A stretch of DNA of 64,000 bases from contig NZ_CP061725.1 in the NCBI RefSeq assembly GCF_014764405.1, forward strand, positions 3,100,001 through 3,164,000. The letters run 5' to 3'. Shown piece by piece: positions 45,352-54,206 of this stretch. The position numbers and the translations under genes are program-made. This DNA comes from Micromonospora craniellae. Lineage in GTDB: Bacteria > Actinomycetota > Actinomycetes > Mycobacteriales > Micromonosporaceae. Below the pieces are notes generated by a model. It made no database searches. It was not told the origin of the DNA and saw only the letters and a program-made list of their open reading frames with translations. Every line of letters begins with the position of its first letter. The stretch's first letter is position 1.

Positions 45352-46506
45352 ATGGACTTCCGGCTCACCGAGGAACACGAGGCGCTGCGCGAGAGCGTGC
45401 GGGAATTCGCCCGCGAGGTGGTCGCGCCGGTCATCGCCGAGCACTACGAGCAGCACACCTTCCCGTACGAGGTGGTCCGGCAGATGGGCAAGATGGGCCT
45501 GTTCGGCCTGCCCTTCTCCGAGGAGTACGGCGGCATGGGCGGCGACTACTTCGCGCTCTGCCTGGCCCTGGAGGAACTGGCCCGGGTCGACTCCAGCGTG
45601 GCGATCACCCTGGAGGCGGCGGTCTCCCTGGGCGCGATGCCGATCTACCGGTTCGGCACCGCCGAGCAGAAGGCGCAGTGGCTGCCGAAGCTGCTCAGCG
45701 GTGAGGCACTGGCCGGCTTCGGGCTCACCGAGCCCGGTTTCGGCTCGGACGCCGGTGGCACCGAGACCCGGGCGGTGCTGGACGAGACGGCCGGCGAGTG
45801 GGTGATCAACGGCTCGAAGGCGTTCATCACGAACTCCGGCACCGACATCACCGCGCTGGTCACCGTCACCGCCGTCACCGGCACCCGCCCGGACGGCGCG
45901 AAGGAGCTCTCCACCATCATCGTGCCGAGCGGTACGCCGGGCTTCACCGTCGCGCCGGGCTACTCGAAGGTGGGTTGGAACGCCTCGGACACCCACGAGC
46001 TGACCTTCGACGACTGTCGGGTGCCGGCGGAGAACCTGCTCGGCGAGCGCGGCCGGGGCTTCGCCCAGTTCCTGCGCATCCTCGACGAGGGCCGGATCGC
46101 GATCGCCGCGCTGGCCGTCGGGCTCGCTCAGGGCTGCGTCGACGAGTCGGTGAAGTACGCCGCCGATCGGCACGCCTTCGGCCAGCCGATCGGCAACTAC
46201 CAGGCGATCCAGTTCAAGATCGCCGACATGGAGCTGGGGGCGCACACCGCCCGCCTGGCGTACTACGACGCGGCGGCCCGGATGCTGGCCGGTGAGCCGT
46301 TCAAGCGGCAGGCCGCGATCGCCAAGCTGCACGCCAGCACCGTCGCGGTGGACAACGCCCGGGAGGCGACCCAGATCCACGGCGGCTACGGCTTCATGAA
46401 CGAGTACCCGGTGGCCCGGTTCTGGCGGGACTCCAAGATCCTGGAGATCGGCGAGGGTACCTCCGAGGTGCAACGCATGATCATCGCTCGCGACCTGGGC
46501 ATGTGA
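45352..46506 (+). CDS. Acyl-CoA dehydrogenase
   Basis: 384 residues from ATG 45352 (AGGAGGAA upstream), 83 bp after the carboxyltransferase gene. It oxidises an acyl-CoA to the enoyl-CoA with FAD, passing electrons to ETF. FAD/substrate motifs are GFGLTEPGFGSDAGGTETRA, QIHGGYGFMNEYPVARFWRD and IGEGTSEVQRMIIARDLGM. The Glu of GEGTSEVQ is in the catalytic position of medium/short-chain enzymes. In isovaleryl-CoA dehydrogenases the base lies instead in a GLDxER-type helix, where this protein reads LDEGRIAIAA. So the exact substrate is uncertain despite the leucine-type context. Confidence 0.93.
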   Translation: MDFRLTEEHEALRESVREFAREVVAPVIAEHYEQHTFPYEVVRQMGKMGLFGLPFSEEYGGMGGDYFALCLALEELARVDSSVAITLEAAVSLGAMPIYRFGTAEQKAQWLPKLLSGEALAGFGLTEPGFGSDAGGTETRAVLDETAGEWVINGSKAFITNSGTDITALVTVTAVTGTRPDGAKELSTIIVPSGTPGFTVAPGYSKVGWNASDTHELTFDDCRVPAENLLGERGRGFAQFLRILDEGRIAIAALAVGLAQGCVDESVKYAADRHAFGQPIGNYQAIQFKIADMELGAHTARLAYYDAAARMLAGEPFKRQAAIAKLHASTVAVDNAREATQIHGGYGFMNEYPVARFWRDSKILEIGEGTSEVQRMIIARDLGM

Positions 46507-46674
46507 GCGCCGACGCACCTTTGGGGCGTGTCACCGTCTGACCGCTACGACCCGAAGGGGTACCCCACTGTGCGGGTGCCCCTCGGCGTGTCTGCGGCGT
46601 ACCGTCGAGGTCGAGCGGTCCGCCGGTTATTGCGGCCAGCGGACCGCCACCCAGACCGCTACCTGGGAGCACCG

Positions 46675-47682
46675 ATGCCGCCACGCGCACACACTCTCGT
46701 TGACCCACGATTCCCCGCCGAGTTGGCCCGGATGCGCCGTGAGCGTGGCCTGTCGCTGCGCGACGTGGCACGACTGGCGTACGTCGGGAAAAGCTACGTA
46801 CACGACCTGGAGACAGGCCGGACGAAACCCTCTCGGGAACTCGCTGAGCACCTGGACGGTGCCCTGCGCGCTGGTGGGACACTTGCGGCTCTGGTTGTCG
46901 CCGTGCCGAAGGTGACCACTCTCGACGACGATGAGCGACTCGCGTACGTGGTCGCCGCGCCGTCCCGACTCGACGCCTCCACGGTGCGGATCCTGGGTGA
47001 CGTGCTGGCCGCGCAGCGGCGTCTAGACGACGTGCTGTCGGCATCGGTCACCCTGCCCGGGGTGGTGGCGCAGTGGCGCACGGCGCACATGCTCGCCGAG
47101 CAGGCCGGCGGACCACACGCCGACCTGCTGCACGAGGTGGTGGCGGAGTGGACGCAGTTCGTCGGCTGGCTGCACGCCGAGGCCCGCAACGACGGTGAGG
47201 CGGTACGGGTGCTGACCGAGGCCGCCGACCAGGCCGACGCCGTCGACAGCGGACCTCTCGCGGCGCAGGTGGAGAATTTCCGTGGCTACCTGGAACGCCA
47301 GCGAGGTAACCCGCGCGGCATCGTCAGGCACTTCCTCGCCGCCTACCAGACCCCGGGTGCGACGGCCCTGCAACGAGTCGGGGACGCCGTGCAGGCAGCC
47401 CATGGGTACGCGTTGCTCGGCGACCGGGACGCCGCCGCGCGGCTGCTCGGTGAGGCGAGCGACCTCACTGAGGCGGCTGAGAACGAGCAGGCGCCGGTGT
47501 TGGCCTACTGGTTGACGCCGACCTTCAGCAGGATGGGTCTCGGGCTGGCCTATCTGGCTCTCGGCGACACCACGGCTGGCATCGACAACCTGCGGGCCGG
47601 GCTGGCCGGGTTGCCGCCGGACCAGCAGGATGCGCTCTGGGCACAGGAGTACCGGTCCGCGTTGGCGGTCGCCGCCGGCTGA
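46675..47682 (+). CDS. XRE-family regulator with C-terminal TPR-like region
   Basis: 335 residues from ATG 46675 (GGGAGCACCG upstream); the frame is open earlier, but that part looks non-coding. The N-terminal HTH_31-type domain reads ELARMRRERGLSLRDVARLA and KSYVHDLETGRTKPSRELAE. The remainder is helical and repeat-like (AEARNDGEAVRVLTEAADQA, ALLGDRDAAARLLGEASDLT, LGLAYLALGDTTAGIDNLRA), resembling TPRs. Such proteins are frequent in actinomycetes, with unknown signals. It is followed at ~110 bp by small genes that overlap one another. Confidence 0.85.
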   Translation: MPPRAHTLVDPRFPAELARMRRERGLSLRDVARLAYVGKSYVHDLETGRTKPSRELAEHLDGALRAGGTLAALVVAVPKVTTLDDDERLAYVVAAPSRLDASTVRILGDVLAAQRRLDDVLSASVTLPGVVAQWRTAHMLAEQAGGPHADLLHEVVAEWTQFVGWLHAEARNDGEAVRVLTEAADQADAVDSGPLAAQVENFRGYLERQRGNPRGIVRHFLAAYQTPGATALQRVGDAVQAAHGYALLGDRDAAARLLGEASDLTEAAENEQAPVLAYWLTPTFSRMGLGLAYLALGDTTAGIDNLRAGLAGLPPDQQDALWAQEYRSALAVAAG

Positions 47683-47795
47683 CGTGTCCGCGACCGGTTC
47701 CGGACGGGATGCCGGACACCTCCGCCCTGCCCTGGTGACGGACCGCAACCACATGATGCTCATGAGTGGTGGCGATCGCCGCTGGGAGGTGCGTG

Positions 47796-47999
47796 ATGCG
47801 GGTGTGGCCGTTCAACCGTCGCCGCGAGGTGACGCCCATCGACCGGACGGGGGCGGCCACCCGCTTCCATAACCAGGCGGGGGCGTTCCGTTCCGTCCCG
47901 ACCGGTGAGCCGGAAGCGCGGGCCGGGCACCGGTGGTACGCCGACACACAACTGCTGCCGTTCTACACACCGGCGCAGAATCGGCGGAGTGGCTGGTGA
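47796..47999 (+). CDS. Small hypothetical protein, 67 aa
   Basis: ATG 47796 with GGGAGG 7 bp upstream. Begins MRVWPFNRRREVTPIDRTG and is basic and aromatic-rich (HRWYADTQLLPFYTPAQNRR). No family recognised. The stop overlaps the next start by 4 bp (GTGA), which supports real translation. Confidence 0.6.
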   Translation: MRVWPFNRRREVTPIDRTGAATRFHNQAGAFRSVPTGEPEARAGHRWYADTQLLPFYTPAQNRRSGW

Positions 48000-48199
48000 C
48001 CGACGTACGCGAGTGGTCGGCGCCGCCGGTCGTGACGGTCGCGGCCATCACCGTGGAGGTGCATGGGCTGCGCTGCGCCGACTGCACCCCCGACGGCTGC
48101 CCCCGCATCGGATGGGCGTCGGTGGTGCTCGACGAACACCGGGCGGCGCGTCGGGCCTGGTTGGAGGCGCATGGTGTGGACACTCGCGCAGGTTCGTGA
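47996..48199 (+). CDS. Small Cys-containing hypothetical protein, 67 aa
   Basis: GTG 47996 overlaps the previous stop. The product contains VTVAAITVEVHGLRCADCTP and DGCPRIGWASVVLDEHR. The CADCTPDGC cluster could bind a metal. It is translationally coupled to its neighbour. No family recognised. Confidence 0.55.
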   Translation: MTDVREWSAPPVVTVAAITVEVHGLRCADCTPDGCPRIGWASVVLDEHRAARRAWLEAHGVDTRAGS

Positions 48200-48269
48200 C
48201 CGGCTGATCCTCGCCGCCCGCGTCATCATCACCGACCACCGGTCGCGGGACAGGAGCCGCGCATTGTGA
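48171..48269 (+). CDS. Possible very small protein, 32 aa
   Basis: ATG 48171 with TTGGAGG just upstream, overlapping the end of the preceding gene by 29 bp. Reads MVWTLAQVRDRLILAARVII and a basic tail. It is amphipathic. The only support is the ribosome binding site and the gene-overlap pattern. Confidence 0.35.
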   Translation: MVWTLAQVRDRLILAARVIITDHRSRDRSRAL

Positions 48270-48408
48270 CCGTTGCCGGTGACCTCGATCAATGGCCGAT
48301 CGTCCAGTGCTGTCGGCCGGTCGGTCGCTGTCGGCTTTCTTCGCGGTCGGGTCGGGTGGCCGACGATCCCGTGTCCAGTGTCGGGTGTGGCCCGTAGTGT
48401 CCGTGGCC

Positions 48409-51060
48409 ATGCCTCCGGGTCATGATCGTCGGGTCGGGCCGGCCACGCACGCCGGTCTCCCGGAACTGTTGCGGTCGCACCGCCTGGCCGCCGGCCTCAC
48501 CCAGGCCGAGCTGGCGGTACGCGCCGGTGTCGGCATCCGGACGGTTCGTGACCTGGAACGGGGACGATCCGTACGCCCGCAGCGCACCACCGTCGAACTG
48601 CTCGCCGGAGCGCTCGAACTGACCGGTGACGCCCGCGCCGCGTTCCTGACCGCCGCGCGGAGGACGGGCAACACGAGCGCGCCACCCGACCCGGGTCCGG
48701 CTCTGGGTCTGCCGCCTCCTCCGGACCTGATCGGCCGGGAGCCGGATCTGGCCGAGTTGACCGCGATGTTGACCGATCCGCGCGGCCCTCGGGTGATCAG
48801 CCTGGTGGGGCTGGCCGGGGTCGGCAAGACGGCACTGGCGTTGGCGGCGGTGCACGCCGTCGCACCGGCCTATCCGGGTGGTGTGGCCGGTGTGCTCATC
48901 GGTGCCGGGTCGGACGTCACCGACGTGCTGGCCGCCTCGGTGGCGGTCTTCGGTGCGGCTCGGCTCACGGAACTGGCCGCCCGGCTCGGCGACCGGCGGG
49001 CGGTGCTGCTGGTCGACGCGGCGGAACGGGCACCGGGCCCGGTGACGGCCACCCTGCAACGGCTCGTCGCTTCGGTGCCGTCGCTGCGGGTGCTGGTCAC
49101 CGGCCGGCATCCGGTCGGGCTACCGGGGGAGCGGGTGCGCCCGGTGTCGCCGCTGGACGTACCGCCGCCGGGCGACACCGACCCCGGGACGCTGGCCACC
49201 TACCCGGCGGTCGCGTTGTTCACCGCGCGGCTGGCCCAGGTGCGCCCGGAGCCGCCGTCCGACGCCGAGCTGCCGGCGCTGGCCGCGCTGGTCCGCCGGC
49301 TGGGCGGACTGCCGCTGGCGATCGAGTTGATGGCGGCGCGCGGACGGCTGCTCGATCTCACCGAACTGCTGGACCGGTACGGCGACCGGGTGCTGGACCT
49401 GGACACCTCGGGCGCGGCGCGTGGTGGGTGGGAGGCGGGGCCGAGCCGGGGCGACGACGTGCGGGCGGCCGTCGCGGAGACACTCCGCGACGCGGTGGCC
49501 ACCAGCTATCGGCTGCTCGCCGCCGAGGAACGGGCCGCGCTGCGCCGGTTGGCCGCGTTCGGCAACCGCTGGTCGGTCGAGATGGCCGAGGAGATGCTCG
49601 CCGGCACCGGGGCCACCTCCGATCCGGTGCCGCTGCTGAACCGCTTCCTCGATCTGGGGCTGCTGAGCGTACGCGGCACCGGGGCGTTCCGGTTCCGGCT
49701 GGTCGACGCCGTTCGTGACTACGCGGTCGAGCAGGCGTCCGGTGCCGGTGAGTCGACCGTGATCCGTCGCCGGCACGGCCGGGTGGTGACCCGGCTGGTG
49801 GAGCGGACCGTCCCGGCGCTCAGTGGTGCCGGTGCGACCGTCGCGGCACACCGGCTGGACGAGGTCACCGGCGACATCAGTTCGGCACTGGCCTACGCGG
49901 CGGTGGACGACCCGCTGACCGCACTGCGCCTGGCGGCGGCGCTGTCCCGATGGTGGCGGCTGCGAGGTCGGGACGTCCTGGGGCGGCAGTGGCTGCTGCG
50001 GCTGCTCGCCGATCCGCGTACCGCCGACGCCGATCCGGCGTTGCGGGCGTGGGCGTCGCTCGGCGTCGCGATGCTGGCCGGTGAGCACGGCGCGGCGGCT
50101 GAGGAGCTGCCGACGGCGCAGGCCGCCCTGGCGGCGTTCCGGCGTCTCGGTGACGTGCCGGGCGAGTTGGAGGCGCGGAACGTGCTGGGTGCGCTGCTGT
50201 CCGCGACGGGCCGGCCGGGGCAGGCCCGGGAGCAGGCGGAAGCGGTGCTGGCGGTGGCGACCGAGGCCGGTCTGGTCCGGCAGATGGCGATCGCGCAGCA
50301 CCACCTGGCCTGGCACGAGATGCGGGTGGCCGACCTCGCTGCCGCCCGGCGGCGACTCGCCACTGTGGACCGTCTCGGTGGGCAGTGCGGGGAGCAGCGG
50401 CTCCGGGTGCTGGCCCGGGGCACGGTCGCGGAGGTGTTCCGCCTGGAGGGCCGGTACGCCGACGCGGTCGACGAGGCCCGGCGGGTCCTCGCGGCGCTGG
50501 CCGACGTGGGGGTGCCCCGGCACCGCCGTCGGGTGCTGGGCACGCTGGGACTGGCGCTCGCTCAGGACGGCCGCGCGACCGAGGCCGCCGAGGTGCTCGT
50601 CGAGCTACGGCCGTTGGACGGGACCGGTGCGCTGATCGAGGGGCACCTGGCCCGGCACCGGGGTGACCGGGAGGTCGCGGTGGAGTGGTTCGCCGCCGCG
50701 GCCGAGATGAACGGGGAGGACCAGGACCGGCGCCGGGTGGTGGAGGCGTTGGTCGGGCTCGCGGCGAGCACGGCGGACCCGGAGGTGCTCGATCGACTGG
50801 ACCTCGCCTGCCGCGCGGGCGGCGTCCGGCTGCTGTCGCAGGAGCAGGAACTGCTGTACGCGTTGTCGGCCGGCCGTCGGGCGTCGACGGCGAGCGGGAA
50901 CGGCACGGACGGTGCCGGGAAGCACGGCGGGCCGGGCACGTGGCCCGGCCGACCGGCGGCGGAAACAGGGGTGGCGCGGGCGAGGAAGCCCCCTGTTACC
51001 ACCCCTCGCTCATCGCCCGCGCCGATTCCCCCCAATGCGCCCCCGCTGCAGCGAGATTAG
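48409..51060 (+). CDS. XRE - NB-ARC - TPR regulator (STAND class)
   Basis: 883 residues from ATG 48409; the open frame continues upstream without a better start. The N-terminal HTH reads LPELLRSHRLAAGLTQAELA and GIRTVRDLERGRS. The NTPase domain starts near residue 100 (LIGREPDLAELTAMLTDPRG) with P-loop VGLAGVGKTALALAA and Walker B AVLLVDAAERAPG. The LPLAIELMAARGR (GLPL) motif follows, then a winged-helix region and TPR-like helices to the end. STAND proteins of this plan act as switch regulators or signal sensors, here probably of transcription. The signal is unknown. Confidence 0.88.
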   Translation: MPPGHDRRVGPATHAGLPELLRSHRLAAGLTQAELAVRAGVGIRTVRDLERGRSVRPQRTTVELLAGALELTGDARAAFLTAARRTGNTSAPPDPGPALGLPPPPDLIGREPDLAELTAMLTDPRGPRVISLVGLAGVGKTALALAAVHAVAPAYPGGVAGVLIGAGSDVTDVLAASVAVFGAARLTELAARLGDRRAVLLVDAAERAPGPVTATLQRLVASVPSLRVLVTGRHPVGLPGERVRPVSPLDVPPPGDTDPGTLATYPAVALFTARLAQVRPEPPSDAELPALAALVRRLGGLPLAIELMAARGRLLDLTELLDRYGDRVLDLDTSGAARGGWEAGPSRGDDVRAAVAETLRDAVATSYRLLAAEERAALRRLAAFGNRWSVEMAEEMLAGTGATSDPVPLLNRFLDLGLLSVRGTGAFRFRLVDAVRDYAVEQASGAGESTVIRRRHGRVVTRLVERTVPALSGAGATVAAHRLDEVTGDISSALAYAAVDDPLTALRLAAALSRWWRLRGRDVLGRQWLLRLLADPRTADADPALRAWASLGVAMLAGEHGAAAEELPTAQAALAAFRRLGDVPGELEARNVLGALLSATGRPGQAREQAEAVLAVATEAGLVRQMAIAQHHLAWHEMRVADLAAARRRLATVDRLGGQCGEQRLRVLARGTVAEVFRLEGRYADAVDEARRVLAALADVGVPRHRRRVLGTLGLALAQDGRATEAAEVLVELRPLDGTGALIEGHLARHRGDREVAVEWFAAAAEMNGEDQDRRRVVEALVGLAASTADPEVLDRLDLACRAGGVRLLSQEQELLYALSAGRRASTASGNGTDGAGKHGGPGTWPGRPAAETGVARARKPPVTTPRSSPAPIPPNAPPLQRD

Positions 51061-51210
51061 CGAGCGACCACTGCGAGTTCTGTCTGCTTTGCGGCGCTAT
51101 CGCCGGTTGCCCGCATGGTTCTGCCGGTCCTTCTGCCGGTGGGCGTCACGCTCGGGTGTGCAGACCGGCACCGAGGGTCGGGCGGGTGTGTTCGGCGGTC
51201 GCCGCGCCAC

Positions 51211-51735
51211 TCAGCACCGGGTGGATTCGGCCGTTTTCGGGGCCGGCTCCTCGTCCGGGGCGGTGTCGCTGCTGCCGGCGGTCGCGCACGGGTGGACGGC
51301 GTCGCGTACCCGGCGCAGGCCGTCCAGCAGTGCGTGCAGCGCCGCCGGGTCGAGTTGGCCGGTGAACCAGTCCTCGATGAGTTGGAGATGGCCGGGCAGG
51401 CTCTCGTCGAGCCGGCGCAGGCCGGCGGGGGTAACCACGGCGTACGAACTGCGTCGGTCGGAGGGGCAGGCGCGCCGGGTGATCAGACCGTCGCGCTCCA
51501 TCCGGTCCACGACCCGGGTGACGCCGCTGGTGGAGAGCGACGTCTGCGCGGCGAGGTCGGTCATCCGCAGCTGGTTGCCGGGCGAGCGGGTGAGCCGGGT
51601 CAGCACCTCGAACTCCACCGCTGACAGCCCGTGCTCGTCGAGTTGCGTGGCGAAGCGTGCGGAGAGTCCCGCATGCACCTCGAAGAGCAGGCCGACGGCG
51701 GTGATCCGAGGGTCGTCGAACACGTTCGGGTTCAC
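51211..51735 (-). CDS. MarR-family regulator
   Basis: 174 residues from GTG 51735. The winged helix lies at ~38-105: GLSAVEFEVLTRLTRSPGNQ, LRMTDLAAQTSLSTSGVTRV, VDRMERDGLITRRACPSDRR. The last ~20 residues are acidic and disordered. It is divergent from the yceI gene, with a strong promoter between them. It probably represses that gene and itself. MarR-YceI divergent pairs are common in actinobacteria. Confidence 0.9.
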   Translation of the reverse strand: MNPNVFDDPRITAVGLLFEVHAGLSARFATQLDEHGLSAVEFEVLTRLTRSPGNQLRMTDLAAQTSLSTSGVTRVVDRMERDGLITRRACPSDRRSSYAVVTPAGLRRLDESLPGHLQLIEDWFTGQLDPAALHALLDGLRRVRDAVHPCATAGSSDTAPDEEPAPKTAESTRC

Positions 51736-51754
51736 CGGCCCATCCTATCAGTAC

Positions 51755-51785
51755 TTGACACACGGAATATTGTTGTGACTATAGT
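51755..51785 (+). promoter_or_regulatory. Promoter of the yceI-like gene
   Basis: TTGACA at 51755-51760 and TATAGT at 51780-51785 with a 19-bp spacer. An alternative -10 GACTAT at 51777-51782 gives 16 bp. The AT-rich block stands out from the GC-rich surroundings. It lies 20 bp from the MarR start, so repression by MarR here is plausible. Confidence 0.6.
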
Positions 51786-51838
51786 TTCTGTCGCAGTCGT
51801 TGGGCTGCTAAACAATCTCTTCCGGAGGGCAGTCTCTC

Positions 51839-52420
51839 ATGACCAGCAGCACCGAGCCGGTTACCCGCGAGTGGAACGGCCTCACCATCCCGGCGGCCGG
51901 CACCTACCTGCTGGACGCGGCGCACAAGCGCGTGGGCTTCGTCGCCCGGCACATGATGGTAAGCAAGGTTCGCGGTGAGTTCGCCGACGCCGCCGCCACC
52001 GTCACCATCGCCGAGGAGCCCCTGGAGTCCACGGTCAACGCCACCATCCAGGCCGCCAGCATCAACACCGCGCAGGCCGACCGGGACGCGCACCTGCGCA
52101 GCTCGGAGTTCCTCGACGCCGAGCAGTTCCCCACCCTGGAATACCGCAGCACCGGCGTGAAGTCGCACGAGGGCAACGAGTTCGTGCTCACCGGTGAGCT
52201 GACCATCAAGGGCGTGACGCGTCCGGTGGAGCTGACGGTCGAGTTCGAGGGCGTCGGGCGCAGCCCGTTCGGCCAGGACATCTTCGGCTTCTCGGCGAGC
52301 ACGGAGATCGACCGGGAGGACTTCGGTCTGACCTGGAACGTCGCCCTGGAGTCCGGTGGCGTGCTGGTCGGCAAGAAGATCAAGATCGAGATCGAGGGCG
52401 AGGCCATCCGCCAGTCCTGA
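51839..52420 (+). CDS. YceI family protein
   Basis: 193 residues, ATG 51839 preceded by GGAGGG. The lipocalin-like beta-barrel of the YceI family is evident: TYLLDAAHKRVGFVARHMMV, KVRGEFADAAATVTIAEEPL, RDAHLRSSEFLDAEQFPTLE, GELTIKGVTRPVELTVEFEG and FSASTEIDREDFGLTWNVAL. These proteins bind isoprenoid or fatty-acid-like ligands. There is no signal peptide, so this one is cytosolic. It is probably under control of the divergent MarR gene and ends at a strong terminator. Confidence 0.93.
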   Translation: MTSSTEPVTREWNGLTIPAAGTYLLDAAHKRVGFVARHMMVSKVRGEFADAAATVTIAEEPLESTVNATIQAASINTAQADRDAHLRSSEFLDAEQFPTLEYRSTGVKSHEGNEFVLTGELTIKGVTRPVELTVEFEGVGRSPFGQDIFGFSASTEIDREDFGLTWNVALESGGVLVGKKIKIEIEGEAIRQS

Positions 52421-52429
52421 TCCCCGTAT

Positions 52430-52470
52430 ACGTTGACGGGCCCGCGCACACCGCGCGGGCCCGTCAACGT
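52430..52470 (+). terminator. Strong hairpin terminator after yceI
   Basis: An 18-bp perfect stem (left arm ACGTTGACGGGCCCGCGC, 52430-52447), loop ACACC and right arm 52453-52470, 9 bp after the stop. The following ~250 bp before the next gene show nothing else recognisable. Confidence 0.85.
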
Positions 52471-52724
52471 TCCGGTGACGATCGCAATGCGGTTTGTCAC
52501 AGGCTGTTCGCAGGAGCGCGGGTGGCGCGACGGACCCTTCCGGGTAGGAATGCCCACGGGAGCGGCTCACCCGCCCTGTCGATGGGTCCGACCCGCCCGC
52601 AAGGCGGGTGGACTGCGGCAACGGACCGATCTTCGGGCCATCCGGTTCGGCGCTTTCACCGAGTATGGTTCACACTGCGCTGCGGAACGGCACCGTTCCG
52701 TCGCGTCGCGCGCCGGGAGGAAAC

Positions 52725-54203
52725 ATGGGCAGGGACGTCGGCCGAGCCGCCTTCTCCCGTGAGGATCGGATGCGGTACCGCCAGAAGGTCCGCCGGTGTC
52801 TGGACGTCTTCGCGTTGATGCTGGACGACTTCGGATTCGACGCCGACCGGCCGATGACCGGACTGGAGATCGAGCTCAACCTCGTCGACCCGCTCGCCGA
52901 GCCGGCCATGCGCAACGAGGAGATCCTCGCCGCCATCGCCGATCCGCTGTTCCAAACCGAGTTGGGCCAGTTCAACCTGGAGTTGAACGCCAACCCGCGA
53001 CTCATCTCCAACGGTGGGTTCGCCGACTACGAGCGGGACCTGCGCGGCAGCCTGGACCGGGCGGACGAGCGGGCGGCCCGCTCGGACACCCGGATCGTCC
53101 TGGTCGGCATCCTGCCTACGCTGACCGAGCGCCACCTGATCGCGGACAACCTCTCCACCAACGAGCGGTACCGAGTCCTCAACGACCAGATCGTCGGTGC
53201 CCGGGGCGAGGACATCGAGCTCGACATCCGGGGCGTCGAGCGCCTGCGTACGCACACCGACTCGATTGCGCCGGAGGCCGCCTGCACCAGTCTCCAGTTC
53301 CACCTCCAGGTCGCGCCGGACAGCTTCGCCGACTACTGGAACGCCTCACAGGCCATCGCCGGAGTGCAGGTGGCGGTGGGTGCCAACTCGCCCTTCCTGT
53401 ACGGCCGCCAACTCTGGGCGGAAACCCGGATCGCCCTGTTCGAGCAGGCCACCGACACTCGGCCGGACGAGCTGAAGGCGCAGGGCGTACGGCCCCGGGT
53501 CTGGTTCGGCGAACGCTGGATCACGTCCATCTTCGACCTGTTCGAGGAGAACGTTCGCTACTTCCCGCCGCTGCTGCCAATCTGCGAGACCGAGGACCCG
53601 GTGGAGGTGCTGCACGCGGGCGGCGTACCGGAGCTTGCGGAATTGCGCCTGCACAACGGCACCGTCTACCGATGGAACCGGCCGGTGTACGACATCATGG
53701 ACGGCCGCCCTCATCTGCGGGTGGAGAACCGGGTGCTGCCGGCCGGGCCGACCGTGGTGGACATGCTGGCCAACGCGGCCTTCTACTTCGGGCTGGCCCG
53801 TGGCCTGGCCGAGGCCGACCGGCCGATCTGGAGCCAGCTCACTTTCAGCTCCGCCGAGGAGAACTTCCACGCCGCTGCCCGCCGGGGCATGGACGCCGTG
53901 CTGCACTGGCCACGGCTCGGTGAGGTGCCGGTGACCACGCTGGTGCTGGACGTGCTGCTGCCGATCGCCGCCGCCGGGCTCGACGGGTTCGGGGTCTCCC
54001 CGGCGGAGCGGGACCGGCTGCTCGGCATCATCGAGCAGCGCTGCCGCACCGGACGCAACGGCGCGGTCTGGCAGACCGCGGCGGTGTGGGCCGCCGAACG
54101 GCAACACGGCCTGGACCGGGCCGCCGCCCTGCACCACATGCTTCAGCGCTACGCGGAGTTGCAGCGCACCAACGAGCCGGTGCACACCTGGCCGATCGAC
54201 TGA
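52725..54203 (+). CDS. Glutamate-cysteine ligase family 2 (GCS2-type) protein
   Basis: 492 residues from ATG 52725 (GGGAGG upstream). The ATP-dependent carboxylate-amine ligase core has TGLEIELNLVDPLAEPAMRN, FQTELGQFNLELNANPRLIS, CTSLQFHLQVAPDSFADYWN, AVGANSPFLYGRQLWAETRI and VENRVLPAGPTVVDMLANAA. The paired acidic residues for metal binding are in E-I-E and E-L-N-A-N. Proteins of this size in actinobacteria are annotated as glutamate--cysteine ligase. Since these bacteria use mycothiol, the real product may be another gamma-glutamyl compound. It ends 3 bp from a convergent gene. Confidence 0.85.
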   Translation: MGRDVGRAAFSREDRMRYRQKVRRCLDVFALMLDDFGFDADRPMTGLEIELNLVDPLAEPAMRNEEILAAIADPLFQTELGQFNLELNANPRLISNGGFADYERDLRGSLDRADERAARSDTRIVLVGILPTLTERHLIADNLSTNERYRVLNDQIVGARGEDIELDIRGVERLRTHTDSIAPEAACTSLQFHLQVAPDSFADYWNASQAIAGVQVAVGANSPFLYGRQLWAETRIALFEQATDTRPDELKAQGVRPRVWFGERWITSIFDLFEENVRYFPPLLPICETEDPVEVLHAGGVPELAELRLHNGTVYRWNRPVYDIMDGRPHLRVENRVLPAGPTVVDMLANAAFYFGLARGLAEADRPIWSQLTFSSAEENFHAAARRGMDAVLHWPRLGEVPVTTLVLDVLLPIAAAGLDGFGVSPAERDRLLGIIEQRCRTGRNGAVWQTAAVWAAERQHGLDRAAALHHMLQRYAELQRTNEPVHTWPID

Positions 54204-54206
54204 CCG

